Assembly (NCBI GenBank): GCA_959605475.1
Contig: CAUHFS010000003.1
Location: 1-62,357 of the forward strand
Origin: an uncultured Collinsella sp.
GTDB lineage: Bacteria > Actinomycetota > Coriobacteriia > Coriobacteriales > Coriobacteriaceae
DNA length: 62,357 nucleotides
Direction of reading: 5' to 3'
Positions within the stretch are counted from its first letter, which is position 1; each line of letters starts with the position of its first letter. Below, piece by piece: positions 8,316-15,200 of this stretch. Both the position numbers and the translations under genes were made by a program. A model generated the notes under the pieces. The model was not told the origin of the DNA. It saw only the letters and a list, made by a program, of their open reading frames with translations, and ran no database searches.

Positions 8316-9677
8316 TTGTCTCGACTGAACAAAGGGGCCGCGGAGCAGCGTTTTCCACTGCCCTCGATGCTCCAAAAGCTGGCCTGTGCCCTGGCTGTGG
8401 CGCTCGCCCTGGTATGCGCGGGGGCCTGCGTGCCCACGACCGCCCAGGCGCTTGAGACCGCAAAGATTACCGCCCGACCCAATACCGGTTCGGGTAGCGA
8501 TGTGGTCGGCGGCACCGAGACGCGCATCACTTGGGAAGTTCAGGCCGATGCCGACGAGGAGCTGAGCGGTCTTTCTTTGACGTTTGTCGACGGCACGACA
8601 TTTGGTACCGATGACACGCGATTGACGATGCTCTCGGGCGAGGACCTCATGGATCGTACGCCCATGAAACCCACGTGCACGGCTGATGGTCAGACGCTCA
8701 AGATCGACTTTGGCGAGACGGCGCCTGCCGGCGGCTTTTTCCGTGTCGAGGTTTATGGTGTGACGTTTCCCGTCGAGGGCGGCGATGAGGTCTTTAGCGG
8801 CACCTATACGCTCGCTGACGGGTCGACCAAGAAGATCTCCAAGATTCCGTCGGTGGAGATCAAGGGCGTGACGGCCTTCGATAACTTCCTGGCCGATCTT
8901 AAGGAGCAGCCGTGGGTCGAGGCCTGGAACTCCAATATGTTCCTGCGCCTGTTCTTGAACCCGGTCATTTTGGTCCAGAGCCTGCCGATCGTCTTCAAGG
9001 GCTTCCTCATGTCGCTCTCGATCGTGCTTGTGGCGTTTCCGCTGGCAATTCCCTTCGGTTTCGCCCTATCGCTCATGCGCATTTCCAAGTCGCGCATCCT
9101 GCGCTGCCTTGCCGGTATCTACGTGAATATCATTCGCGGTACGCCGGCGTTCCTGCAGATCTATATCGCGTTCTTCGGTCTGCCGTTGGCCGGCGTCAAG
9201 GTTGATGACTATGTGCTCGGCGTCATCGTCATGGCCATGAATTCGTCTGCCTATCTGTGTGAGATCTTCCGTGCCGGTATTCAATCGATCCCCAAGGGTC
9301 AAAACGAGGCTGCTCGCTCTCTGGGCATGAATGCCTTCCAGACACTGCTCTACGTTATGATTCCGCAGACGTTCCGCAATGTTTTGCCTACGCTGACCAG
9401 CGAGTTTATCTTGCTTTACAAGGATACGTCGCTGCTTGCGGCCGTGGGTGTGGTCGAGATCGTCATGAACGCCCGTACCATCGTGGCCACGACGGGCTCC
9501 ATCACGCCGTATGTGGTTGCCGCCCTGTTCTATCTGGTCATCACCCTGCCGCTCGCTCGCTTGGTGAGCGGTCTTGAGGCGAGGCTTTTGGGCACGGCCG
9601 AGACCAAGAAGAAGCGTCCCGCCAAGAGCGCCGGACAGGTTGTCGCGACGCCTGCCGATCACATCGCCGGTCTGTAA
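8316..9677 (+). CDS. Amino-acid ABC transporter permease with N-terminal extracytoplasmic domain
   Basis: TTG at 8316, five bases after TAGGAG, gives a 453-residue protein with a signal-like helix at about residues 20-45. Next comes a roughly 160-residue soluble region rich in beta-strand pattern and acidic residues (ITWEVQADADEELSGLSLTF, FRVEVYGVTFP). From about residue 215 a HisM/GlnP-type membrane domain begins, with the EAA loop EAARSLGMNAFQTLLYVMIPQ that contacts the ATPase. Standard permeases of this family are about 220 residues, so the N-terminal region is an unusual addition, predicted to face outward. It could present or gate substrate next to the lipoprotein; that is inference. Confidence 0.88.
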   Translation: MSRLNKGAAEQRFPLPSMLQKLACALAVALALVCAGACVPTTAQALETAKITARPNTGSGSDVVGGTETRITWEVQADADEELSGLSLTFVDGTTFGTDDTRLTMLSGEDLMDRTPMKPTCTADGQTLKIDFGETAPAGGFFRVEVYGVTFPVEGGDEVFSGTYTLADGSTKKISKIPSVEIKGVTAFDNFLADLKEQPWVEAWNSNMFLRLFLNPVILVQSLPIVFKGFLMSLSIVLVAFPLAIPFGFALSLMRISKSRILRCLAGIYVNIIRGTPAFLQIYIAFFGLPLAGVKVDDYVLGVIVMAMNSSAYLCEIFRAGIQSIPKGQNEAARSLGMNAFQTLLYVMIPQTFRNVLPTLTSEFILLYKDTSLLAAVGVVEIVMNARTIVATTGSITPYVVAALFYLVITLPLARLVSGLEARLLGTAETKKKRPAKSAGQVVATPADHIAGL

Positions 9678-9689
9678 GGAGGTCCTATC

Positions 9690-10442
9690 ATGAGCGAAAC
9701 CAATAACTCGAACGAGGTCGTCGTCAGTATCAAGAACCTCCAGAAGGCCTTTGGCGACAACGTGGTCCTGCGCGATATCGATCTGGATGTTCACAAGGGT
9801 GAGGTCGTTGTGGTCTTGGGCCCCTCGGGCTCGGGCAAGTCGACGATGCTTCGCTGCATCAATCGTCTGGAGCATCCCACGAGCGGCTCGATTGTCGTTG
9901 AGGGCGTGGACGTGTGCGCCAAGGGCGTCGACCTTAACAAGGTACGTACGCATCTGGGTATGGTGTTCCAGCAGTTCAATTTGTTCCCGCACCTGTCAGT
10001 CAAAAAGAACGTCATGCTCGCGCAGCAGAAGGTACTCAAGCGCAGCAAGGAAGAGGCCGAGAAGATTGCCGTCGAGGAGCTGACCAAGGTCGGTCTTGCC
10101 GAGCGTATCGACTTTATGCCGAGCCAACTCTCGGGCGGCCAGCAGCAGCGCGTTGCCATCGCCCGCGCCCTGTCGATGAATCCGCATGTGATGCTCTTTG
10201 ATGAGGCCACGTCGGCGCTTGATCCCGAGCTTGTCCGCGACGTCCTTGGCGTCATGCGCGACCTGGCGCACGACGGTATGACCATGATCGTCGTGACGCA
10301 CGAGATGGGCTTTGCCCGCGATGTCGCCGACCGCGTCGTCTTTATGGACGGAGGCGTCATTGTAGAAGAGGGTACGCCGAGCGAGGTCTTCGACCACCCC
10401 AAGAGCGAACGCACCAAGGCGTTTTTGGGCAATATCTCGTAG
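9690..10442 (+). CDS. Amino-acid ABC transporter ATP-binding protein
   Basis: The 250-residue ATPase of the polar amino-acid uptake class has Walker A GPSGSGKST (about residue 45), Q-loop GMVFQQFNLFPHLS, signature LSGGQQQRVAIARAL (about 146), Walker B VMLFDEATSALDPE and H-loop VVTHEMGFA. GGAGG lies just upstream of ATG 9690, 12 bases after the permease stop, so the three genes form one operon that ends in the terminator at 10467. Confidence 0.95.
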   Translation: MSETNNSNEVVVSIKNLQKAFGDNVVLRDIDLDVHKGEVVVVLGPSGSGKSTMLRCINRLEHPTSGSIVVEGVDVCAKGVDLNKVRTHLGMVFQQFNLFPHLSVKKNVMLAQQKVLKRSKEEAEKIAVEELTKVGLAERIDFMPSQLSGGQQQRVAIARALSMNPHVMLFDEATSALDPELVRDVLGVMRDLAHDGMTMIVVTHEMGFARDVADRVVFMDGGVIVEEGTPSEVFDHPKSERTKAFLGNIS

Positions 10443-10466
10443 CCGGTTGATGTAACTGCCGTTATT

Positions 10467-10507
10467 AAAGAGCGGGGGCTGGACTTGAATCCAGCCCCCG
10501 CTCTTTT
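10467..10507 (+). terminator. Strong Rho-independent terminator of the ABC operon
   Basis: AAGAGCGGGGGCTGGA pairs with TCCAGCCCCCGCTCTT around a six-base loop and ends in TTTT. Confidence 0.95.
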
Positions 10508-10559
10508 GTAGGGATGGGGATGCGCTTTGATGCAGGCTCTTTTGGAGGTCCTGGGTTCG

Positions 10560-10979
10560 TTATGCGAGCTCGGCTCCGAGGGCCTTGCAAGCGGTCTCGC
10601 CCTCGTCGTCGGGCGCGTCGTAGCAGATGGTGGAGTCCACGACGTTGACGCCGGCCTCGTCGGCGTCGGCCTTCCAGTTGTCCATCCACTCGCCCTCGGC
10701 CCACGAATAGGAGCCAAAGAGGACGACCTTCTTGTCGCCGAGAGTCTCCTTGACCTCGTCCCACATCGGCTGGAACTCATCGTACTCGAGTTCCTCGGAG
10801 CCCATGGCGGGGCAGCCGAAGGCGAAGGCATCATATTCGGTGGCCTTGTCGGCAGAGAAGTCGGCGCAGGGGATGACCTCAGTCTCGGCGCCCGCGGACG
10901 TGGCGCCTTCGGCGACGAGGTTTGCCATGGCCTCGGTGTTGCCTGTACCGCTCCAGTAGACGACGGCGATCTTGCTCAT
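10560..10979 (-). CDS. Flavodoxin
   Basis: The 139-residue FMN electron carrier has the N-terminal phosphate loop YWSGTGNTEAMA, the AFGCPAMGSEELE loop that stacks on the flavin, and GSYSWAEGEWMDNW as the second flavin loop. ATG at 10979 follows GAAAGGAAG. The DUF3793 gene lies 46 bases upstream in the same direction, and the two genes commonly co-occur in clostridia and Coriobacteria. A role as an iron-saving ferredoxin substitute is usual for the family and would fit the possible iron-box upstream of the pair. Confidence 0.92.
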   Translation of the reverse strand: MSKIAVVYWSGTGNTEAMANLVAEGATSAGAETEVIPCADFSADKATEYDAFAFGCPAMGSEELEYDEFQPMWDEVKETLGDKKVVLFGSYSWAEGEWMDNWKADADEAGVNVVDSTICYDAPDDEGETACKALGAELA

Positions 10980-11025
10980 ATGTCTTCCTTTCGGTTGTGC
11001 GGCGTGCGGCCGCGTTTTGTATGCT

Positions 11026-11730
11026 CTATCGGGTTGCCTGGACAAGTTGTCCCAGGGTGCAGCCCTGTTGATAGATGTAGGTAAGGTATTGCGTGCATGC
11101 GCGATAGGAATCGAAGGTCGTGAGCGCCTGCTCAACGTTTGTGTATACCTTCCATGCGCCAAAGACCTTATAGTTTTCGCCGTGCTGGACGATAAACTGA
11201 TGGACATCTTCGTAGGGATAGCCCAAAAAATAGCCAATTTCGTGGGGGAACTCGCATATGCACCCCGTATCGCAGTGTCTATTTCGCGCGAGTGCGCAGA
11301 CGCTGCCGTCATAGGCGCTTTCTGCGGCATTGCTGCTTGCCAGCGTGATGCGCGCGGCGAGATGCACCAGGGATGCGGGCAGGTTGTGGATATCGTAACC
11401 TTCGGCGGCTAGCGCCGTCGTGGCACGGGGGTCGGAGAGGTATCGCATGAGGTCCGCAGGGCGGTACACATAGATGAGCGCTCCGCAGGGGCGCCAGACC
11501 AAAACGCTCATATGGATCCCGAGTGGCTGGAGCTCGCGGTTGCATTGGGTTATGACGGAGAGCAGGCGAGAGCGTCGCTCTTCGATATGGTCGGCGCCGG
11601 GTTTTCCGTTTTGGTTGGCGTAAACGCCGGGATAGGTAAAGAGCGAAGCCGGCTTGATACCTGCGAGCGTAGGGGAGCAGTTGCGCACGACAGCCGTTTG
11701 GTATGTTGGGATGTCAATGGTTCGAGTCAC
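11026..11730 (-). CDS. DUF3793 family protein
   Basis: The 234-residue cytoplasmic protein carries the family signature CEFPHEIGYFLGYPYEDVHQFI followed by NYKVFGAWKVY near the C terminus. The biochemical function is unknown; the recurrent partner is flavodoxin, as here. GTG at 11730 follows GAAAGGGG. Cysteines (RHCDTGCICEF) cluster just before the signature, which could bind a metal or haem, but that is speculation. Confidence 0.82.
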   Translation of the reverse strand: MTRTIDIPTYQTAVVRNCSPTLAGIKPASLFTYPGVYANQNGKPGADHIEERRSRLLSVITQCNRELQPLGIHMSVLVWRPCGALIYVYRPADLMRYLSDPRATTALAAEGYDIHNLPASLVHLAARITLASSNAAESAYDGSVCALARNRHCDTGCICEFPHEIGYFLGYPYEDVHQFIVQHGENYKVFGAWKVYTNVEQALTTFDSYRACTQYLTYIYQQGCTLGQLVQATR

Positions 11731-11752
11731 GATGCCCCTTTCGGGTCCTCAG

Positions 11753-11773
11753 TTGTTAGCCTAGGAAAACTTA
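11753..11773 (-). promoter_or_regulatory. Possible iron-dependent (DtxR/IdeR-like) box
   Basis: The sequence TTGTTAGCCTAGGAAAACTT upstream of DUF3793/flavodoxin shares the TTAGCCTA half-site of IdeR-type boxes, but its second half is poor. Confidence 0.3.
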
Positions 11774-11857
11774 TACACGAAAGTAAGCCATGGTCAACAA
11801 AAAAGTTTGAAGAGGGAAACTAATTGACCGAACGGACACGATTTTGGGTTAAGATGG

Positions 11858-11877
11858 GGACACCCCATGGGGGTATC
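11858..11877 (+). promoter_or_regulatory. CsoR-like copper operator
   Basis: ACACCCC-AT-GGGGGTAT is a near-palindrome matching the CsoR operator style (ATACCCC...GGGGTAT). It sits 29 bases upstream of the start of a metal-binding protein gene. Confidence 0.55.
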
Positions 11878-11905
11878 TAGATAGTGCTACTTGAAAGGGG
11901 AACGC

Positions 11906-12289
11906 ATGAGCGACTTGCTCAACCCTGCGAATCTCATCGTGTTGGCCGTCATTGCCGTCGGCATGTTTTTTGGACTGCGTCGCATTGTCGCTTCGACACA
12001 CGGAAAGAGCTGCTGCAGCGATGGCGCGAGCGGTAAGAAGGCCAAAAAGGTTGTTGTGGTGGATACCGATGCATCACACTATCCCTATAGCGATGAGCTG
12101 CTCATCGGCGGCATGAGCTGTGACGGCTGCGCTCAGAACGTAGCCAATGCCCTCAATGCGCTGGATGGCGTGTGGGCAACGGTGACGTATGCGGACCACA
12201 CAGCGCGCGTGCGCTCCAAGCGGCGGATCGATCGCGGTGTCCTTGAGGCTGCCGTGAGAGATGCGGGTTACTACGTCATGACGCTGTAG
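11906..12289 (+). CDS. Membrane-anchored heavy-metal-associated (HMA) domain protein
   Basis: The 127-residue protein has one N-terminal membrane helix (about residues 10-28), a Cys pair plus Lys-rich linker (SCCSDGASGKKAKK), then an HMA fold with the metal loop GGMSCDGCAQNVANAL (about 74-90). MxCxxC binds Cu(I) or another soft metal. It resembles a CopZ-type chaperone fused to a membrane anchor. ATG at 11906 follows GAAAGGGG. A CsoR-like operator upstream supports copper control. No P-type ATPase is adjacent. Confidence 0.82.
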   Translation: MSDLLNPANLIVLAVIAVGMFFGLRRIVASTHGKSCCSDGASGKKAKKVVVVDTDASHYPYSDELLIGGMSCDGCAQNVANALNALDGVWATVTYADHTARVRSKRRIDRGVLEAAVRDAGYYVMTL

Positions 12290-12315
12290 GCCTTGCCTTG
12301 GATGCGCGTCCTTGT

Positions 12316-12741
12316 CTAGGCTCGTCCGCGTAGCTCGATGTCCTGGATGTCGTCGAAGTCGATGGCGATATCTTTGAGCTTGAGGAGTTTGAAAGCAGGG
12401 AGCGCCTCGTCGAGGATGCCGGTGCGGCTGCGATAGCCGTATGTATCGTAATAGGTGACACGAACCAAGTCGCCGCGCTTGAGGCCCTCGAGCTTTTTCG
12501 AAAGTTCGAGGGCTTTTTCTTCTGTGAGTTCGCATTTTGGCTCGGCGGTGATCTCTTGTTTACGCACGAGCTCGTAGTATCCCGTGAGGGCGGCAAAGGG
12601 CATAAACTGCGCGGCACGGCCGGCACGGACGGTGCCGTTGGCGGTGAGCTTTGGGTCGGCGGAGCGACGTCTTCCCTCGGGGTCCGCTAGGCGTTCAAAA
12701 GGTGTCGGTGGCCGCATCGGCTGTTGTTGGGACTTAGGCAC
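12316..12741 (-). CDS. YolD-like family protein
   Basis: The 141-residue product contains the YolD-family core: RAAQFMPFAALTGYYELV around residue 42, a charged helix, then strands (VRVTYYDTYGY, KLKDIAIDFDDIQDIEL). YolD proteins are encoded next to translesion polymerases such as UvrX/ImuB, and their role is not well defined. GTG at 12741 overlaps the stop of the polymerase gene by eight bases, so translation is probably coupled and the pair is one SOS operon. Confidence 0.85.
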   Translation of the reverse strand: MPKSQQQPMRPPTPFERLADPEGRRRSADPKLTANGTVRAGRAAQFMPFAALTGYYELVRKQEITAEPKCELTEEKALELSKKLEGLKRGDLVRVTYYDTYGYRSRTGILDEALPAFKLLKLKDIAIDFDDIQDIELRGRA

Positions 12742-14239
12742 GATGTCCTCCTACCTGATCGTTGCGTTCGCGCGCGGTGGCGCCGGCGGTAAAGCTTAAT
12801 CCCTTGACGAGCGCGTTCTTGCCGTACTTGCCTTTCACGGCCAGGACGGCGTGCGCCAGGTCGCGCTCGCGCTCATCGGCCTCGATATCGCTGAACAGAT
12901 CGATGGTGGCAAATTCCTCGGGCATGAGGTTGCCAAATCCCAGGTTGATGCGCTTGACTGGTCGTTTGGGATCGACAGTATGCGCCCAGAGCTCATCGAA
13001 ATAGCCCATGATCTTCTTAAACGAATTGGTACGCTCGCTCAGCTTTCGCGAGGCGTTAGAGTGCGCAAAGAGTGCGGCATAGCCACCGCGCGGTTTGCCG
13101 CCATGCTCTCCCACAAAGATGCCATCGATTGCCTGCGCTTCGCGCACCAGGCGACGCCGTTCGTCATCGCGCTGGACGGGCTTGGGCGCACGGGGCGCGA
13201 GCTCGGGGCCGGCGGTTGCGGTGGGTTCGATACTCGATGTGCTCGAGCGCAGGTGCCCGCATCCGTCCACATACTGCGCTGTACCGCTGGCGTCGAGGCG
13301 GCGTATGTCGGCGCGTTCGCTCGCGTAGCCCACAAAGAGCGAGATGCTGTCGCAGACCACGTGCTTATCGACCAAGTCTAAAACGGCGTTGTCGACCATC
13401 TCGCGCAAGACGGTATAGGCCTGTTCGTAGGCATAACCCTTCGAGAGCACCTGTCCTGTGGTGGTCGAAGTTGCTTGCGGGCGATAGGCTTGGATATCGG
13501 CGATGGTTGTCGGCTCGCGCCCGAAGGCATGGTCGATGAGATATTCGGCATTGACGCCGAGCTCGTCGTAAAGCAGGTTTTCGTCGAGCGCCGCGACGCC
13601 CATCAGATCGTAGACGCCGTATTTCTCGAGGCGGGCTGCCACGCCGGGACCGATGCCCCAGATATCGGTGATGGGACGATGGGGCCAGATCTCCTTGCGA
13701 AAGGTCTCGTCGTCGAGTATGCCGATGCGGCTGGGTACGTGCTTGGCGGTAATGTCGAGCGCTACCTTGGCCTGGAATAGGTTGGGGCCGATGCCGACCG
13801 TCGCCGTGATGCCGGTGCGCGCGAGGACCTCGTCGCGCAGCGTGCAGGCGAACCCTTCCGCATCTGTGTGATAGAGGTCCAGATAGGGCGTCACGTCGAT
13901 AAAGCATTCATCGATTGAATAGACGTGAATGTCTTGCGGACTTACGTATTCCAGATAGATGCCGTAGATTTGCGCCGACACCTCCATATAGTGCTGCATG
14001 CGCGGTACGGCCGTGATGTAGTCGATGCCATCGGGAACCTCGAATAGGCGGCAGCGATTGTGAATCCCTAAGTCCTTCATGGCCTGCGTGATGGCGAGGC
14101 AGATGGTCGTGCGCCCGCGCGATTCGTCGGCAACGACCAGGTTGGTGGTGAGCGGATCGAGCCCACGGTCGACGCACTCGACGCTGGCATAAAACGTCTT
14201 GAGGTCGATGCAGATATAGGTGTGCTGCTCGTGCGCCAT
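12734..14239 (-). CDS. Y-family DNA polymerase (UvrX/ImuB/DinB-like)
   Basis: The 501-residue translesion polymerase has palm residues in YICIDLKTFYASVEC (about 7-21) and YSIDECFIDVT (catalytic Asp/Glu, about 108-118), and the helix-hairpin-helix region IWGIGPGVAARLEKYGV. The C terminus lacks an obvious clamp motif. ATG at 14239 follows AAAGGA. Two LexA-like boxes lie directly upstream, so damage induction is likely. A long insert rich in Pro/Thr/Arg (about residues 325-370) is unlike DinB and closer to Gram-positive UvrX-type enzymes. Confidence 0.9.
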   Translation of the reverse strand: MAHEQHTYICIDLKTFYASVECVDRGLDPLTTNLVVADESRGRTTICLAITQAMKDLGIHNRCRLFEVPDGIDYITAVPRMQHYMEVSAQIYGIYLEYVSPQDIHVYSIDECFIDVTPYLDLYHTDAEGFACTLRDEVLARTGITATVGIGPNLFQAKVALDITAKHVPSRIGILDDETFRKEIWPHRPITDIWGIGPGVAARLEKYGVYDLMGVAALDENLLYDELGVNAEYLIDHAFGREPTTIADIQAYRPQATSTTTGQVLSKGYAYEQAYTVLREMVDNAVLDLVDKHVVCDSISLFVGYASERADIRRLDASGTAQYVDGCGHLRSSTSSIEPTATAGPELAPRAPKPVQRDDERRRLVREAQAIDGIFVGEHGGKPRGGYAALFAHSNASRKLSERTNSFKKIMGYFDELWAHTVDPKRPVKRINLGFGNLMPEEFATIDLFSDIEADERERDLAHAVLAVKGKYGKNALVKGLSFTAGATARERNDQVGGHRA

Positions 14240-14253
14240 CCGTGTCCTTTCAT

Positions 14254-14284
14254 CAAACACATGTTCTTATCGAATACCTGTTCG
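14254..14284 (-). promoter_or_regulatory. Two LexA-like SOS boxes
   Basis: CGAATACCTGTTCG (14271-14284) differs by one base from the Gram-positive/actinobacterial consensus CGAAC-N4-GTTCG. AGAACATGTGTTTG (14254-14267, minus strand) is a weaker second site. Both lie 15-45 bases before the polymerase start codon. Confidence 0.6.
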
Positions 14285-14312
14285 ATAATACCCGCTCGTC
14301 CGGACGTCGTCA

Positions 14313-14340
14313 AAACCTGTCAAAAAGGGACTGGTTTGTT
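14313..14340 (+). repeat. Short hairpin with CCTGTC/GACTGG arms
   Basis: AAACCTGTC and GGACTGGTTT pair imperfectly around AAAAAG. It resembles other CCTGTC-bearing palindromes in the window (15012, 52671, 53884). Confidence 0.35.
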
Positions 14341-14476
14341 TTGGTAGGTATGGTCGTGCGGTTGGATCGGGTTTTAACGCAGCTCTAAAGAGTGCGAAAC
14401 AGCTCGGAAAACCTCGCTTCGTAGCATGAGCCTAACGATTGATACCGCCTATACGCACGGAAGGGTTGTGGAAAAG

Positions 14477-15001
14477 ATGGTCAATTATGGGTTTGGTATG
14501 CCGACGCGCCTTGTTGCGGATGGAGACGTGGCTCGCTGGTGCGGACGATTGGTCGCTCACTACGGTGGCACCAAGGCGCTGGTCGTGTTGGGCGGTGACA
14601 AACATACGCACGATGAGCTCGTCTCGGCGGCGCTCGGCTCGCTTGATCGAGCTCTGCTCGAACGCGTGCTTTTTCGCTGCGGCTTGGTCGGGGGCGATGG
14701 GGGAGACGATTTGGTCGATGAGGCCGTAGCCCTGGCGACCGACGAAGGCGTGGACTTTGTCCTGGCGATTGGCGATGCCGATACTGCCGGCTTTGCGCGC
14801 GAGCTCGCGCGTCGCATGGCGGCGCTCGATGCCGGCGAAGACGGCTTTGTGCCTTATGGATGCATTGTCTCGGAGGGCAAGGTGCCTGCTGTCGTGGGCA
14901 CCGGCGAGGTTCCCGTTTTTGCCATTATCGCGCCCGAACTGCTGGAGGGCATCGGGTCTCCTCTGCGTGAGTTACTCGGTAGCGTCTGCGCCGCGGCCTA
15001 A
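14477..15001 (+). CDS. Single-domain protein related to the N-terminal half of iron-containing alcohol dehydrogenases
   Basis: The 174-residue product (191 if ATG 14426 is used) aligns in character with the nucleotide-binding half of Fe-ADH/BDH enzymes: MVNYGFGMPTRLV at the front, TKALVVLGGDKHTH, and a VDEAVALATDEGVDFVLAIG block. The family's GGGS NAD motif is replaced by AIGDADTAGFA, and the C-terminal metal-binding helical half is missing, so normal dehydrogenase activity is unlikely. It ends at a proper stop followed by a terminator-like hairpin. It may be a degenerate or repurposed single-domain protein. ATG 14477 was chosen because family members start at this point and GGAAGGG precedes it. 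Confidence 0.55.
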   Translation: MVNYGFGMPTRLVADGDVARWCGRLVAHYGGTKALVVLGGDKHTHDELVSAALGSLDRALLERVLFRCGLVGGDGGDDLVDEAVALATDEGVDFVLAIGDADTAGFARELARRMAALDAGEDGFVPYGCIVSEGKVPAVVGTGEVPVFAIIAPELLEGIGSPLRELLGSVCAAA

Positions 15002-15011
15002 TATTTGCCAT

Positions 15012-15075
15012 AAAAGGACGGGTTATTTTTGGTTGGTAAAGCGTTTGACCTGCCAAAATAAGCCTGTCCCTTTTT
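15012..15075 (+). terminator. Terminator-like palindrome
   Basis: AAAAGGACGGGTTATTTTTGG pairs with CCAAAATAAGCCTGTCCCTTTT with a few bulges, and a T-run follows. It lies just after the Fe-ADH-like gene. The loop is about 20 bases. Confidence 0.6.
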
Positions 15076-15200
15076 GATCGGTTGCCGTTTGGGGGCCGAT
15101 TGGCAACGCTCGCTGATTGTAGTCTTGACCTGCGCTAGAATAGTGGCATCTGAATGTCCGGGCGCATGGAGGCGTGCGCCCGTATGCTGAGGAGGACTCT

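Noticed and set aside
9066..9992. Minus-strand frame over the ABC permease/ATPase junction
   Set aside because: Its residues mirror the ABC genes and it crosses the operon boundary.
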